DNA of 64,000 nucleotides, taken from contig NZ_LMKW01000001.1 of the NCBI RefSeq assembly GCF_001421745.1, forward strand, positions 984,464 to 1,048,463, read 5' to 3'. The position numbers and the translations under genes are program-made. The notes beneath the pieces are model-generated. The model was not told the origin of the DNA and did no database searches. It saw only the letters and a program-made list of their open reading frames with translations. Positions 25,977-33,353 of this stretch are shown piece after piece. The number at the start of each line of letters is the position of its first letter. The first letter of the stretch is position 1. The stretch comes from Sphingomonas sp. Leaf230 (GTDB lineage Bacteria > Pseudomonadota > Alphaproteobacteria > Sphingomonadales > Sphingomonadaceae).

Positions 25977-27162
25977 CCGGACGCGCGCGGTGGTACGCGC
26001 GCTGGTGATAGCTGCGGCCGGCGCCGGTGGTGCGGTTGCGGCCACACGCGGTCTGTACGCCACCGCACTGCTCGCGGCGATGATCGCGATTTGGATCGCC
26101 GCACTCGACTTGGTCGACGCTGGTCAGCGCTCGCCGATGCCGGCGCCACCAATCCCGGCCCCGTCTGCCGGAGAAGAGGAACGACGCCGTCTGAACGCCT
26201 ATCTCGATCTGTCGCCTGCACCCTTGGTCGCGCTCGAGGACGGCCGGTTGCGCGCCGTCAACCGTGCCGCGCGGCGATTGCTCGGCGCAGGCGATCTGGT
26301 CGCCGATCCGCCCGAGGGACTCGTTTCCGCGCTCGCCGACACCCGCCCCGGCCGCACCGCCACGATCGAGATCGGATACGACACCGACATCCGGAGCTTC
26401 GCGCTGGCCACCGGCGACCTTGCGCTGGCAGGGCGGATGACGCGGATCGGCGCGCTGATCGACATCGACGCCGAACTGAAGGCCGCCGAGGCCGCGGCGT
26501 TGCGGGAACTCGTCCAGGTCCTTAGCCACGAGATCGTCAACGCCCTCACCCCGATCGCCTCGCTCGCCGAGACCGCGGTGGCGATGCTCGACGATCCGAA
26601 CCCGATGCTGCCCAAGGTACGCGACGCGGTCGAGACCGTCGCGCGCCGCGCCGCCAGCCTGCACCGTTTTGGCGAAAGCTACCGGGCGCTCGCGAGGCTG
26701 CCGGCCCCCTCGACCGAGCGGGTCCCTCTCGCTGGGTTCGTCGGCGATCTGGCGGCATTGTTTACGACGAGATGGTCGACGATTGCCTTTACGACCGACC
26801 TCCTCAACGCACCGGCCCATCTGCTGGCCGACCCGGATCAACTGACCGCAGCGCTTTGGGCCGTATTGCAAAACGCAGCCGAGGCGTTGCACGATTCGCC
26901 CAATGCACGGGTCACGCTCACTGTCACCGCCTTAGTCAGCCAAACGCAGTTCACGTTGACGGACACCGGCCCGGGTATTCCCGTCGCAAACCAGGGCGAC
27001 GTCTTCCGCCCCTTCTTCACCACCAAGACCGAGGGCACGGGCGTGGGTCTGGCGCTCGCCCGGCAAATCTTCCGGGGGCACGACGGCGATCTCAGCCTCG
27101 CCCATTCTCTCCCCGGCAACACGCGGTTCGAGGGCACCGTTCCTTCCGTTCCGACTAGCTGA
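25966..27162 (+). CDS. Sensor histidine kinase (NtrB/NtrY-type) paired with the regulator
   Basis: A 398-residue kinase from ATG 25966, overlapping the regulator gene by 11 bases. Two hydrophobic stretches at about residues 12-50 suggest two closely spaced membrane helices with almost no periplasmic loop. A PAS-like segment follows (ERRRLNAYLDLSPAPLVALE, residues 71-165). The H-box LSHEIVNALTPI carries His188; the N-box is QNAAEAL, the G1 box DTGPGIP and the G2 box GTGVGLAL. The signal is therefore likely sensed within the membrane or cytosol. With the adjacent regulator it forms a two-component system most likely governing the divergent export operon. Confidence 0.92.
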   Translation: MASDRTRAVVRALVIAAAGAGGAVAATRGLYATALLAAMIAIWIAALDLVDAGQRSPMPAPPIPAPSAGEEERRRLNAYLDLSPAPLVALEDGRLRAVNRAARRLLGAGDLVADPPEGLVSALADTRPGRTATIEIGYDTDIRSFALATGDLALAGRMTRIGALIDIDAELKAAEAAALRELVQVLSHEIVNALTPIASLAETAVAMLDDPNPMLPKVRDAVETVARRAASLHRFGESYRALARLPAPSTERVPLAGFVGDLAALFTTRWSTIAFTTDLLNAPAHLLADPDQLTAALWAVLQNAAEALHDSPNARVTLTVTALVSQTQFTLTDTGPGIPVANQGDVFRPFFTTKTEGTGVGLALARQIFRGHDGDLSLAHSLPGNTRFEGTVPSVPTS

Positions 27163-27219
27163 ACAATCAATCGCCCTGAACCTTGCTCGAACGGTGAAGC
27201 TTGGATTTTGCGATCATAC

Positions 27220-27249
27220 CTTGCAGGCTTCGGAAGGCAGCTCTGCAAG
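27220..27249. terminator. Possible stem-loop between convergent genes
   Basis: CTTGCAG (27220-27226) pairs exactly with CTGCAAG (27243-27249) around a 16-base loop. It lies between the end of the histidine kinase (27162) and the stop of the convergent SIP-like gene (27251), where a bidirectional terminator is expected. No T-run follows on either side, so the call is weak. Confidence 0.28.
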
Positions 27250-27250
27250 C

Positions 27251-27991
27251 TCAGTCCAGGCCTGTTTTACCAGGCGCCCAATACGCCTTGGCAACGAGCC
27301 GCGTCGTCGGAACCGATCTTCGTCGCAAGCCCTGCCGAAGCACTTGGATCGTTGCGGCCTTTCCCGTGAGCACGAAGGTGGATCCGACCGCGACTGCGTC
27401 GGAGAGCGATGCTTCGAGCTCAGCGACGTGCCCACCATCTAGGCGCGGTGTGATCAGCGTAACGCGCTCAAGATCCAGACTGGCCATCACCTGCCGAGCA
27501 CCAACGTCGTCTGCGACTTCGAAACATGCTGTTACATGCCGCGTCGGGTCTTGAAAGGTAGCCGCATAAGCAAGTCCGATCGAGGTTTCGTCCCCAAGGA
27601 TGACAAGCGCCCCCGACAGACCGCCAATGTCCAGCGACGCGCGCGGACCGAAGACGTCGCATACTTCGCCCGGCGCCGCGGTGCGGACCCAATTGCTCCC
27701 AGGTCCGTCGCCATGGGCATAGCCCAGAATGCACATACGCCCGGCTGACGCATTCCATTCGATCGGCGTGTACGTCCGGGTTACGAATGCCGAGCCCATC
27801 GCGATCTGCACCTTCTGTCCCGGCCGCCACGTCACGGTCCTGAGCGCATCGCCCTCCAGAGTGATCAGATGAAAGCGATCCGCCAATCGTTCGTTGGCGA
27901 CGACGGTCGCGGGCTTCATCCACAGCCGCGTCACCGCTCTGCTCAACCGGCCTGGTTCTTTCGTCCGCTCGGTAGCCTGCGTTTCCATCAT
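27251..27991 (-). CDS. Siderophore-interacting protein (SIP) family FAD-binding oxidoreductase
   Basis: A 246-residue protein starting at ATG 27991 or the adjacent ATG 27988, overlapping the methyltransferase stop (ATGA). It has the ferredoxin-reductase-like layout: an N-terminal barrel with TRTYTPIEW, the RxYT flavin-binding motif, near residue 72, then GYAHGDGPGSNWVRTAAPGE, the SIP-type cofactor segment, followed by a Rossmann-like half with ILGDETSIGLAYA. Such proteins reduce ferric chelates or serve as flavin reductases in the cytosol. No siderophore genes are adjacent; the coupled methyltransferase points to a different or broader redox role. Confidence 0.82.
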   Translation of the reverse strand: MMETQATERTKEPGRLSRAVTRLWMKPATVVANERLADRFHLITLEGDALRTVTWRPGQKVQIAMGSAFVTRTYTPIEWNASAGRMCILGYAHGDGPGSNWVRTAAPGEVCDVFGPRASLDIGGLSGALVILGDETSIGLAYAATFQDPTRHVTACFEVADDVGARQVMASLDLERVTLITPRLDGGHVAELEASLSDAVAVGSTFVLTGKAATIQVLRQGLRRRSVPTTRLVAKAYWAPGKTGLD

Positions 27992-28680
27992 GACAATTTC
28001 ACGGAAAATTCGTTGCCGCGACCTTCGTCTGGCAAGGCCAGCGACATGTAGCCGTTGGCGGGATTGCGGACATACGCCAGATATTCCGGCTCGAACGCGT
28101 TTTCCCCCAGGACCACGGCGCTAGGCTTCAGCCACGGCTCGATCGTCTTCAGCACCGAAAGATACAGCGAGAACGCGCCGTCCACCAACATGAGATCGAC
28201 CGTACCGCCCACATCCTTCAGCGTCTCCAGGGCATCGCCAGCGCGGATATCGACAAGGTCGGCGAGGCCGGCCGCTTGCAGATTGGCACGAGCCCGCGCC
28301 ACCTTGCTGACCTCCATCTCGCTGCCGATCAGATGGCCGCCGCCATTGTCGCGCAGCGCGGCAGCAAGATAGAGCGTCGAAATTCCCATAGACGTCCCGA
28401 ACTCGACGATCCGGGTCGCTCTGCAGGACCGCGCGATCGCGTAGAGGAACCGACCATACTCCGGCGACACGGCAAGGAAATTGTCCGCGCGGTCGCGATA
28501 GGTCGCGCGATAGTCCGCACGCTCATCCGCCAGAAGGTCCATCGCCAGCGCCTCGATCGATGCGCCCGGTGCCGCGATTTTCGCCTGCATCGCCTCGACG
28601 TGTTCGCGGTCGGCCGCGTCGGCTTCGCCGTGCAGTCTTTCCAGAAGGTCGGTGAGGCGGGGGCTGCTCAGCGTGTTCAT
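27988..28680 (-). CDS. SAM-dependent O-methyltransferase (family 3 type)
   Basis: A 230-residue protein from ATG 28680. Residues 90-105 hold the SAM-binding glycine loop (VEFGTSMGISTLYLA), followed by IGSEMEVSKVARARANL for the ribose-binding acid and LMLVDGAF for the metal/catalytic Asp, as in caffeoyl-CoA-type O-methyltransferases. The C-terminus (ALPDEGRGNEFSVKLS) resembles bacterial family-3 members. The stop overlaps the start of the SIP-like gene, so the two are coupled. The substrate is probably a small phenol or catechol, but this is inference. The divergent, frameshifted AraC gene at 28827 was likely its regulator. Confidence 0.88.
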   Translation of the reverse strand: MNTLSSPRLTDLLERLHGEADAADREHVEAMQAKIAAPGASIEALAMDLLADERADYRATYRDRADNFLAVSPEYGRFLYAIARSCRATRIVEFGTSMGISTLYLAAALRDNGGGHLIGSEMEVSKVARARANLQAAGLADLVDIRAGDALETLKDVGGTVDLMLVDGAFSLYLSVLKTIEPWLKPSAVVLGENAFEPEYLAYVRNPANGYMSLALPDEGRGNEFSVKLS

Positions 28681-28826
28681 GACGATCCTTGCCGATGCCC
28701 AAAGCCGGAATGGCTCGACGGGGCGATGGCGATCGGATAGCCGGGCGCGACTTTGGCGTCATTACGAAGGACCGACATAATGTTGTGTGATATCGCCAGT
28801 ACGGATCTTTTCCAGGATCGTCGCCT

Positions 28827-29629
28827 ATGCCAATCCTGAACGCGTTGCAGGATTTCGAATGGGTCGATCCGGATGTCGTGCCGCGCCCGATCGTCGCGTT
28901 CGGTGTTGAGATGTCTGATGTTGGCGGGTTCGAGCTAGAAGATCATAGTCACGCCAAGGGACAGATGCTGCTGGTCCAGCGCGGCGCGCTCAGTTGCGAA
29001 GTGGAAGGGGGGTTGTGGGTCGTGCCGCCGCCAGCGCCATCTGGATCCCCGGCGGTGCGCTGCACGCGATCAAGGTGACCGGCGCACTCGAAGGGTATAA
29101 CGCGTTCGTCGATCCCGCAGTGGACGCGCGATTGCCGAAGACCTGCTGTGCAGTGTCGGTGACCCCCTTGCTGCGCGAGCTGCTGACCCGCGCCGCGCAT
29201 CTCCCCTATTTCTATGAGGAAGGCAGTGCGAACACGCGGCTGGTGGCGGTGCTGCTCGACGAACTCGCCGCGGCTCGGGTCGAGAATCTCCATCTGCCGA
29301 TGCCGATCGATCCACGGCTGCGCAGCATTGCGGACGCGATGATAGCCTCCCCGGCGAACCGTGGAACGTTGGAGATCTGGGCGCGACATGCTGGTCTGAG
29401 CGAACGTACGCTGTTGCGGCTGATCAAGCGGGAGACGGGAATGAGCTTTGGCCGGTGGCGCCAACAGCTCGGGGTCGTACTCGCCGTGAAGTGGTTGGCC
29501 GGCGGCGCCTCGATCCAGCAAGTGACCAGCGACCTGGGCTATGAAAGCGTGCCCAGCTTCGTGACGATGTTCCGCAAGGCGCTTGGTACCTCGCCTGGAC
29601 GCTACATGGCAGAACGTCACTCGGGCTGA
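28827..29629 (+). pseudogene. AraC family regulator, frameshifted near 29031
   Basis: Two overlapping frames together make one AraC protein of about 268 residues. The first, from ATG 28827, gives the cupin-like start (DHSHAKGQMLLVQRG, then CEVEGGLWVVPP). The second gives SAIWIPGGALHAIKVTG, the 'P...aiWIP.g..H' continuation, and a C-terminal double helix-turn-helix (WARHAGLSERTLLRLIKRET and VTSDLGYESVPSFVTMFRKA). They join if one base is restored around 29028-29033, within a CCGCCGCC run. This is therefore a one-base deletion, real or a sequencing error in a GC-rich stretch. An intact protein would probably have controlled the divergent methyltransferase-SIP pair. Confidence 0.82.
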
Positions 29630-29665
29630 CGCCTGAGCGACAGCGCTAGTTTGCTGCTTCTCGCC

Positions 29666-31165
29666 TCAGGCAAACTTGTCGGGAACCTCAGGGACGCGCA
29701 GCATCGCAAGGGCTGCGAGAATCATCACGATGGCGGCGAATGCCATCGTCCAGATCGGTTCGGTCGGGAAGAACGCCTTCAGCACCGACCCCATCAGCGT
29801 CGCGACCAGCAACTGCGGGAGCACAATGAAGATGTTGAACAACCCCATGTAGATGCCGAGCTTGGCTTGCGGCAGGTTGGAGGCGAGGATCGCGTAGGGC
29901 ATGGCGAGGATCGACGCCCAGGCGATGCCGACGCCGACTTCGCTGACGATCAGCAACGTTGGATCGCGCACCATGAGGAAGCTCGCAAACCCCGCGGCGC
30001 CGCACAGCAGGCAGGCTATATGCGTTTTGACCCGGCCGATCCGTCTGGCCAACCGCGGCAGTATCAGTAACGCGACCAGCGCGGCGACGGCGTTGTAGAC
30101 TGCGAACAGCACGCCGACCCAATCGCTGCCCGCATTGTAGGCGGCGCTCGTCGCGTCGCTCGATCCGTACATATATTGCGCCACGACGGGCGTGGTGAAG
30201 ATCCACATGATGAACAGCGCGGACCAGCTGAAGAACTGGACGAGTGCGAGGCGCTTCATGACGCTGGGCATCGCGGCGAAGTCACGGACGATCTGGCTCA
30301 GCGCATTGTCGACATTGCCGCCGCGCGCGAGGACGATGGCCGCGAGGCTGGCGCCGCCATAGGCGACGAGCAGGCCGCCGAGCAGGTACACTTCCTTCTG
30401 CAACGCCAGTTCGGGCACCGCGACGACGACCGCGATCCCGGCGACGATCCAGGCGATGCTGGTCGCGAAGCCGCGGCTGGCAAGCGCGCGTACCGGAGCG
30501 GTGTGTGCTTCATCGCGGTCGGAATCGGCGAAAGATGCCATCTGTTCGGGGCTGTATTCGCGCGTGTTGCCGACCGTCCAGAGCACCGCGAGCAGCAGTG
30601 CCGCGCCGCCGAACCAGAAGCTGTAGCACACGGTGTCGGGAACGCCCGCGAGCGCATCGCCCGACACGCCGAGATGCGCGAGCGCGAACGGAAAGATCGA
30701 GCCGACCACTGCGCCCGCACCGATGAAGGCGGTCTGGAGCGCGTAGCCTGCGGTATGTTGATCCTTGCGCAGCATGTCGCCGACGAACGCGCGAAACGGC
30801 TCCATCGAGACGTTGATCGAGGCGTCGAGTACCCAGAGCGTCAGCGCGGCAAGCCATAGCAATTTCGCTTCGGGCATCACGAACAGCGCGAGCGCGGCGA
30901 GTACCGCGCCAGCGAAGAAATAGGGACGGCGGCGGCCGAACCGCGTCCAGGTGCGATCGCTATAATGACCGATGATTGGCTGAACGAGCATTCCGGTCAA
31001 CGGCGCCGCGATCCAAAGATAGGAGAGGTCGTCGAGCGATCCGCCGAGCGTCTGGAAGATCCGGCTCATATTGGCGTTCTGCAACGCGAAGCCGATCTGG
31101 ATCCCGAAAAAGCCGAAGCTGATGTTCCACAGGCCGGCAAAGCCCTGGACTGGTTTCTCGGTCAA
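29666..31165 (-). CDS. MFS sugar transporter (SLC45/maltose-sucrose type)
   Basis: A 499-residue transporter. TTG 31165 is preferred: AGGAGAG lies seven bases upstream and the product then begins MTEKPVQGFAGLWNISFGFFGIQIGFALQNANMSR as usual for this group. A GTG 25 bases further upstream has no ribosome site. About 12 hydrophobic helices are visible, with the loop motif HYSDRTWTRFGRRRPYF after helix 2-3 typical of the GPH/SLC45 sugar-proton symporters. In sphingomonads and Caulobacter such genes carry maltose or maltodextrin across the inner membrane. It is divergent from the DUF6445-like gene, and a candidate LacI-type operator lies in the shared region. Confidence 0.88.
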   Translation of the reverse strand: MTEKPVQGFAGLWNISFGFFGIQIGFALQNANMSRIFQTLGGSLDDLSYLWIAAPLTGMLVQPIIGHYSDRTWTRFGRRRPYFFAGAVLAALALFVMPEAKLLWLAALTLWVLDASINVSMEPFRAFVGDMLRKDQHTAGYALQTAFIGAGAVVGSIFPFALAHLGVSGDALAGVPDTVCYSFWFGGAALLLAVLWTVGNTREYSPEQMASFADSDRDEAHTAPVRALASRGFATSIAWIVAGIAVVVAVPELALQKEVYLLGGLLVAYGGASLAAIVLARGGNVDNALSQIVRDFAAMPSVMKRLALVQFFSWSALFIMWIFTTPVVAQYMYGSSDATSAAYNAGSDWVGVLFAVYNAVAALVALLILPRLARRIGRVKTHIACLLCGAAGFASFLMVRDPTLLIVSEVGVGIAWASILAMPYAILASNLPQAKLGIYMGLFNIFIVLPQLLVATLMGSVLKAFFPTEPIWTMAFAAIVMILAALAMLRVPEVPDKFA

Positions 31166-31251
31166 AACGCGGCTCTCCTGATCGGTCGCCACTTGTGTGC
31201 GTGGCGATCTGACGGACCGGCTTGACCCCAAGCGACCGGCAAAACAACTAT

Positions 31252-31263
31252 GCATACGAATAC
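31252..31263. promoter_or_regulatory. Candidate operator GCATACGAATAC between MFS and DUF6445-like genes
   Basis: This 12-base near-palindrome agrees at 10 of 12 positions with the reverse complement of 33212-33223 (GCATACGTATTC), the site ahead of the TonB receptor; both differences are A/T swaps at symmetric places. It lies 39 bases before the DUF6445-like start and 87 before the MFS start. The shared pattern GCATACGWATWC, present at the two promoter regions flanking a LacI gene, is what an operator of that regulator would look like. Confidence 0.5.
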
Positions 31264-31301
31264 CTTGCCCCGCCGTGCCGCCCGGCCGCATGAAGGCCTG
31301 C

Positions 31302-31982
31302 ATGACCCAACCGCCGAAAACCACGCTTCACTTTCAGGGCGAGGAGCAGCGCCCGCTGATCGCGATCGACGATTTCTGGCCCGATCCGGATGCGCTGCGC
31401 GAGGATGCGGCAAGCCTGCGGATGGCGCCGATCGGCCCGCATTATCCCGGCGTTCGCGCCGAGGTGCCGCCGCGCCTCGCCGAGACGATGCGACGCCGGA
31501 TCGCGCCATTGTTGGCGGAGCATTTCGGGCTCGATCCGGCGCCGGCAGTATCAGAGGCCTATTATTCGCTCGTCACCACGGCGCCTGGCGATCTCGCGCC
31601 GATCCAGCGGTTACCGCATTTCGACGGCGTCGAGCGGGGGCGAATCGCGGTGCTCCTGTTCCTGGGGCGCGGCGAACAGGGTGGCACTGCGTTCTACCGC
31701 CAGCGATCCACGGCGTTCGAGACTGTCGATGCGTCGCGCCTTGGTCGGTTCAGGGCGGAACTGGAAGCGGGCGTGCAGGCGCACGGCATGCCCGAGGCGT
31801 CCTACATCGCCGGCGACACGGCATTGTACGAACGCATCGCGGTCCAGCCGGCACGTTTCAACCGGGCGCTCGTCTATGCTGGGAATACGCTGCACTGTGC
31901 GTATCTGCCGCCTGCGGTGGTACTGAGTTCGGACCCGCTAGCCGGGCGGCTGACGCTCAATCTGTTCCTGTTCGACGACTGA
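31302..31982 (+). CDS. DUF6445-like protein (2-oxoglutarate/Fe(II)-oxygenase-like fold suspected)
   Basis: A 226-residue cytosolic protein. ATG 31302 has GAAGG five bases upstream; ATG 31290 is an alternative. It starts with a 'ligand-binding' strand (RPLIAIDDFWPDPDALREDA) and later shows LPHFDGVERGRIAVLLFLGR, TAFYRQRSTAFE and NTLHCAYLP, with His at spacing reminiscent of the HxD...H iron site (HFD, later LHC). This matches what I know as DUF6445, found next to TonB receptors and tryptophan-halogenase-like genes in Caulobacterales, Sphingomonadales and Xanthomonadales. Its function is unknown. It sits in the maltodextrin locus behind a candidate operator of the LacI regulator. Confidence 0.72.
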   Translation: MTQPPKTTLHFQGEEQRPLIAIDDFWPDPDALREDAASLRMAPIGPHYPGVRAEVPPRLAETMRRRIAPLLAEHFGLDPAPAVSEAYYSLVTTAPGDLAPIQRLPHFDGVERGRIAVLLFLGRGEQGGTAFYRQRSTAFETVDASRLGRFRAELEAGVQAHGMPEASYIAGDTALYERIAVQPARFNRALVYAGNTLHCAYLPPAVVLSSDPLAGRLTLNLFLFDD

Positions 31983-31997
31983 GCGGCCGTTCTTACA

Positions 31998-32110
31998 CGC
32001 CAGGGGGGGGCGCCGCAGGAGGCGGAGGGGCAGGTTGGACAACAGCGGTTGCTTATGCCGCCCCCTCCGTCAGGCTGACGCCTGCCACCTCCCCCTGGCG
32101 GGGGAGGATC
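31998..32110. repeat. Repetitive-extragenic-palindrome-like element (two inverted GC-rich arms)
   Basis: CGCCAGGGGG (31998-32007) is the exact reverse complement of CCCCCTGGCG (32091-32100). The inner part holds GGCGGAGGGG against CCCCCTCCG and a small hairpin CAGGC-TGAC-GCCTG (32071-32084). The arm 'CCCCCTCCGTCAGGC...ACCTCCCCCTGGCGGGGGAGG' is, to my recollection, a common intergenic repeat in sphingomonads. It occupies nearly the whole gap between the DUF6445-like gene and the convergent LacI gene, where it could act as a transcription boundary. Confidence 0.65.
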
Positions 32111-32118
32111 GTGTTGGG

Positions 32119-33141
32119 CTATGCCCCGCTGCTCGCGCGGATCACCAGGCGGGTCGGCAAGGGCAGGTCGTCGGAGACTTCGCCGCGCAGTTTCGCCAGC
32201 AATGTTCGAACCAGCGCCTCCCCTGCCCGGCGCGCGTCCTGCGTCACGGTCGTCAGTGGCGGGTTGGTGAGTTGCGCCGAGGCGATATCGTCGAAGCCGA
32301 CGATCGCGACGTCGTCCGGGATCGATCGCCCCGCAGCCGCCAGCGCGCGCATCGCACCGATTGCGATGCTGTCGCTCGCTGCAAAGATCGCGTCATAGTC
32401 GGCGCCGCGTCGCGCGAGTTCGCCGATCGCGTCCCGTCCGGCGTCTTCGGTGGTGATCGCATCGATCTGCAATGCGTCGTCTGCCGTCAGCCCCGCAGCC
32501 GCCAACGCGTCGAGATATCCCCGATACCGGTCCTCCAGTTCGGGATACCGCCCGTCCGCCGCGCCCAGGAACGCGATCCGCCGCCGGCCGCGCGCGATCA
32601 AGTGCGCGGTCGCCGCCTCGCCGCCGCCGCGATTGTCCGACCCGACCGTGATCCCGGCAGGCCCCGTACCGACTGCTCCCCAGCGCACCACCTTGGTTCC
32701 TTGTTCGGTGAGGTGATCGAGGCGCGCGCGATAGGCCTCGTAATCGCCGTAACCGAGCAGGATGATACCGTCCGCCTTGCGGCTGTCCTGGTAATCGACG
32801 TGCCAGTCGCCCGACAATTGCTGGAACGAGATCAGCAAATCGTAGCCGGCGCGGGCACAAGCGTGCGTGATCGAGCCCAGCATCGACAGGAAGAACGGGT
32901 TGATCGTCGACTCGTCCTCGGCGGGTTCCTCGAAGAACAGCAGCGCCAGCGTGTTCGCCGACTGACTGCGCAGCGACGAGGCATGCTTGTCGACCGCGTA
33001 ATGCAGGCTGCGCGCGATCGCTTCGATCCGCTGGCGGGTCTGCGCGTTGACCGACTTCGATCCGCGCAACGCCCGCGACACGGTCGGCTGCGACACGCCG
33101 GCCAATTGCGCGATGTCGAACGATGTCGGACGCCGACCCAT
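32119..33141 (-). CDS. LacI family transcriptional regulator of the maltodextrin locus
   Basis: A 340-residue regulator from ATG 33141. The N-terminal helix-turn-helix reads FDIAQLAGVSQPTVSRALRG, with the hinge helix about residues 45-58. The periplasmic-binding-protein-like core follows (ALLFFEEPAEDESTINPFFL, GIILLGYGDYE, AIFAASDSIAIGAMRALA). The gene is divergent from the TonB receptor and is flanked by two GCATACGWATWC sites. The likely effector is a malto-oligosaccharide or derivative, relieving repression of receptor, enzymes and transporter. The upstream frame extends beyond ATG 33141 but shows no family homology. Confidence 0.92.
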   Translation of the reverse strand: MGRRPTSFDIAQLAGVSQPTVSRALRGSKSVNAQTRQRIEAIARSLHYAVDKHASSLRSQSANTLALLFFEEPAEDESTINPFFLSMLGSITHACARAGYDLLISFQQLSGDWHVDYQDSRKADGIILLGYGDYEAYRARLDHLTEQGTKVVRWGAVGTGPAGITVGSDNRGGGEAATAHLIARGRRRIAFLGAADGRYPELEDRYRGYLDALAAAGLTADDALQIDAITTEDAGRDAIGELARRGADYDAIFAASDSIAIGAMRALAAAGRSIPDDVAIVGFDDIASAQLTNPPLTTVTQDARRAGEALVRTLLAKLRGEVSDDLPLPTRLVIRASSGA

Positions 33142-33211
33142 CGTCAGCGCCCTTGCCGACGCCACTGTGGGCGGCCGTGGTCCTGAAGAGACACGGTTTG
33201 CATGAAACAGT

Positions 33212-33223
33212 GAATACGTATGC
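33212..33223. promoter_or_regulatory. Candidate LacI operator ahead of the TonB receptor operon
   Basis: GAATACGTATGC contains the 8-base palindrome ATACGTAT, and its reverse complement matches the site at 31252-31263 at 10 of 12 positions. It lies between the LacI gene (start 33141) and the receptor (33354), 130 bases before the latter. A possible promoter, TTGCAA (33233-33238) with TATAGC (33254-33259), follows with a short 15-base spacer, so promoter assignment is weak. Confidence 0.52.
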
Positions 33224-33353
33224 CCGTCCCTTTTGCAACGCCCCCACCCGAAATATAGCCGTGTTGCGACACCCGACGCGTCAGCACGACGTCGGGGATA
33301 CCAAAACAAGCAATTGAGGATGCGCGGGATTATTCTCGCCTGAAGGGGATTTC

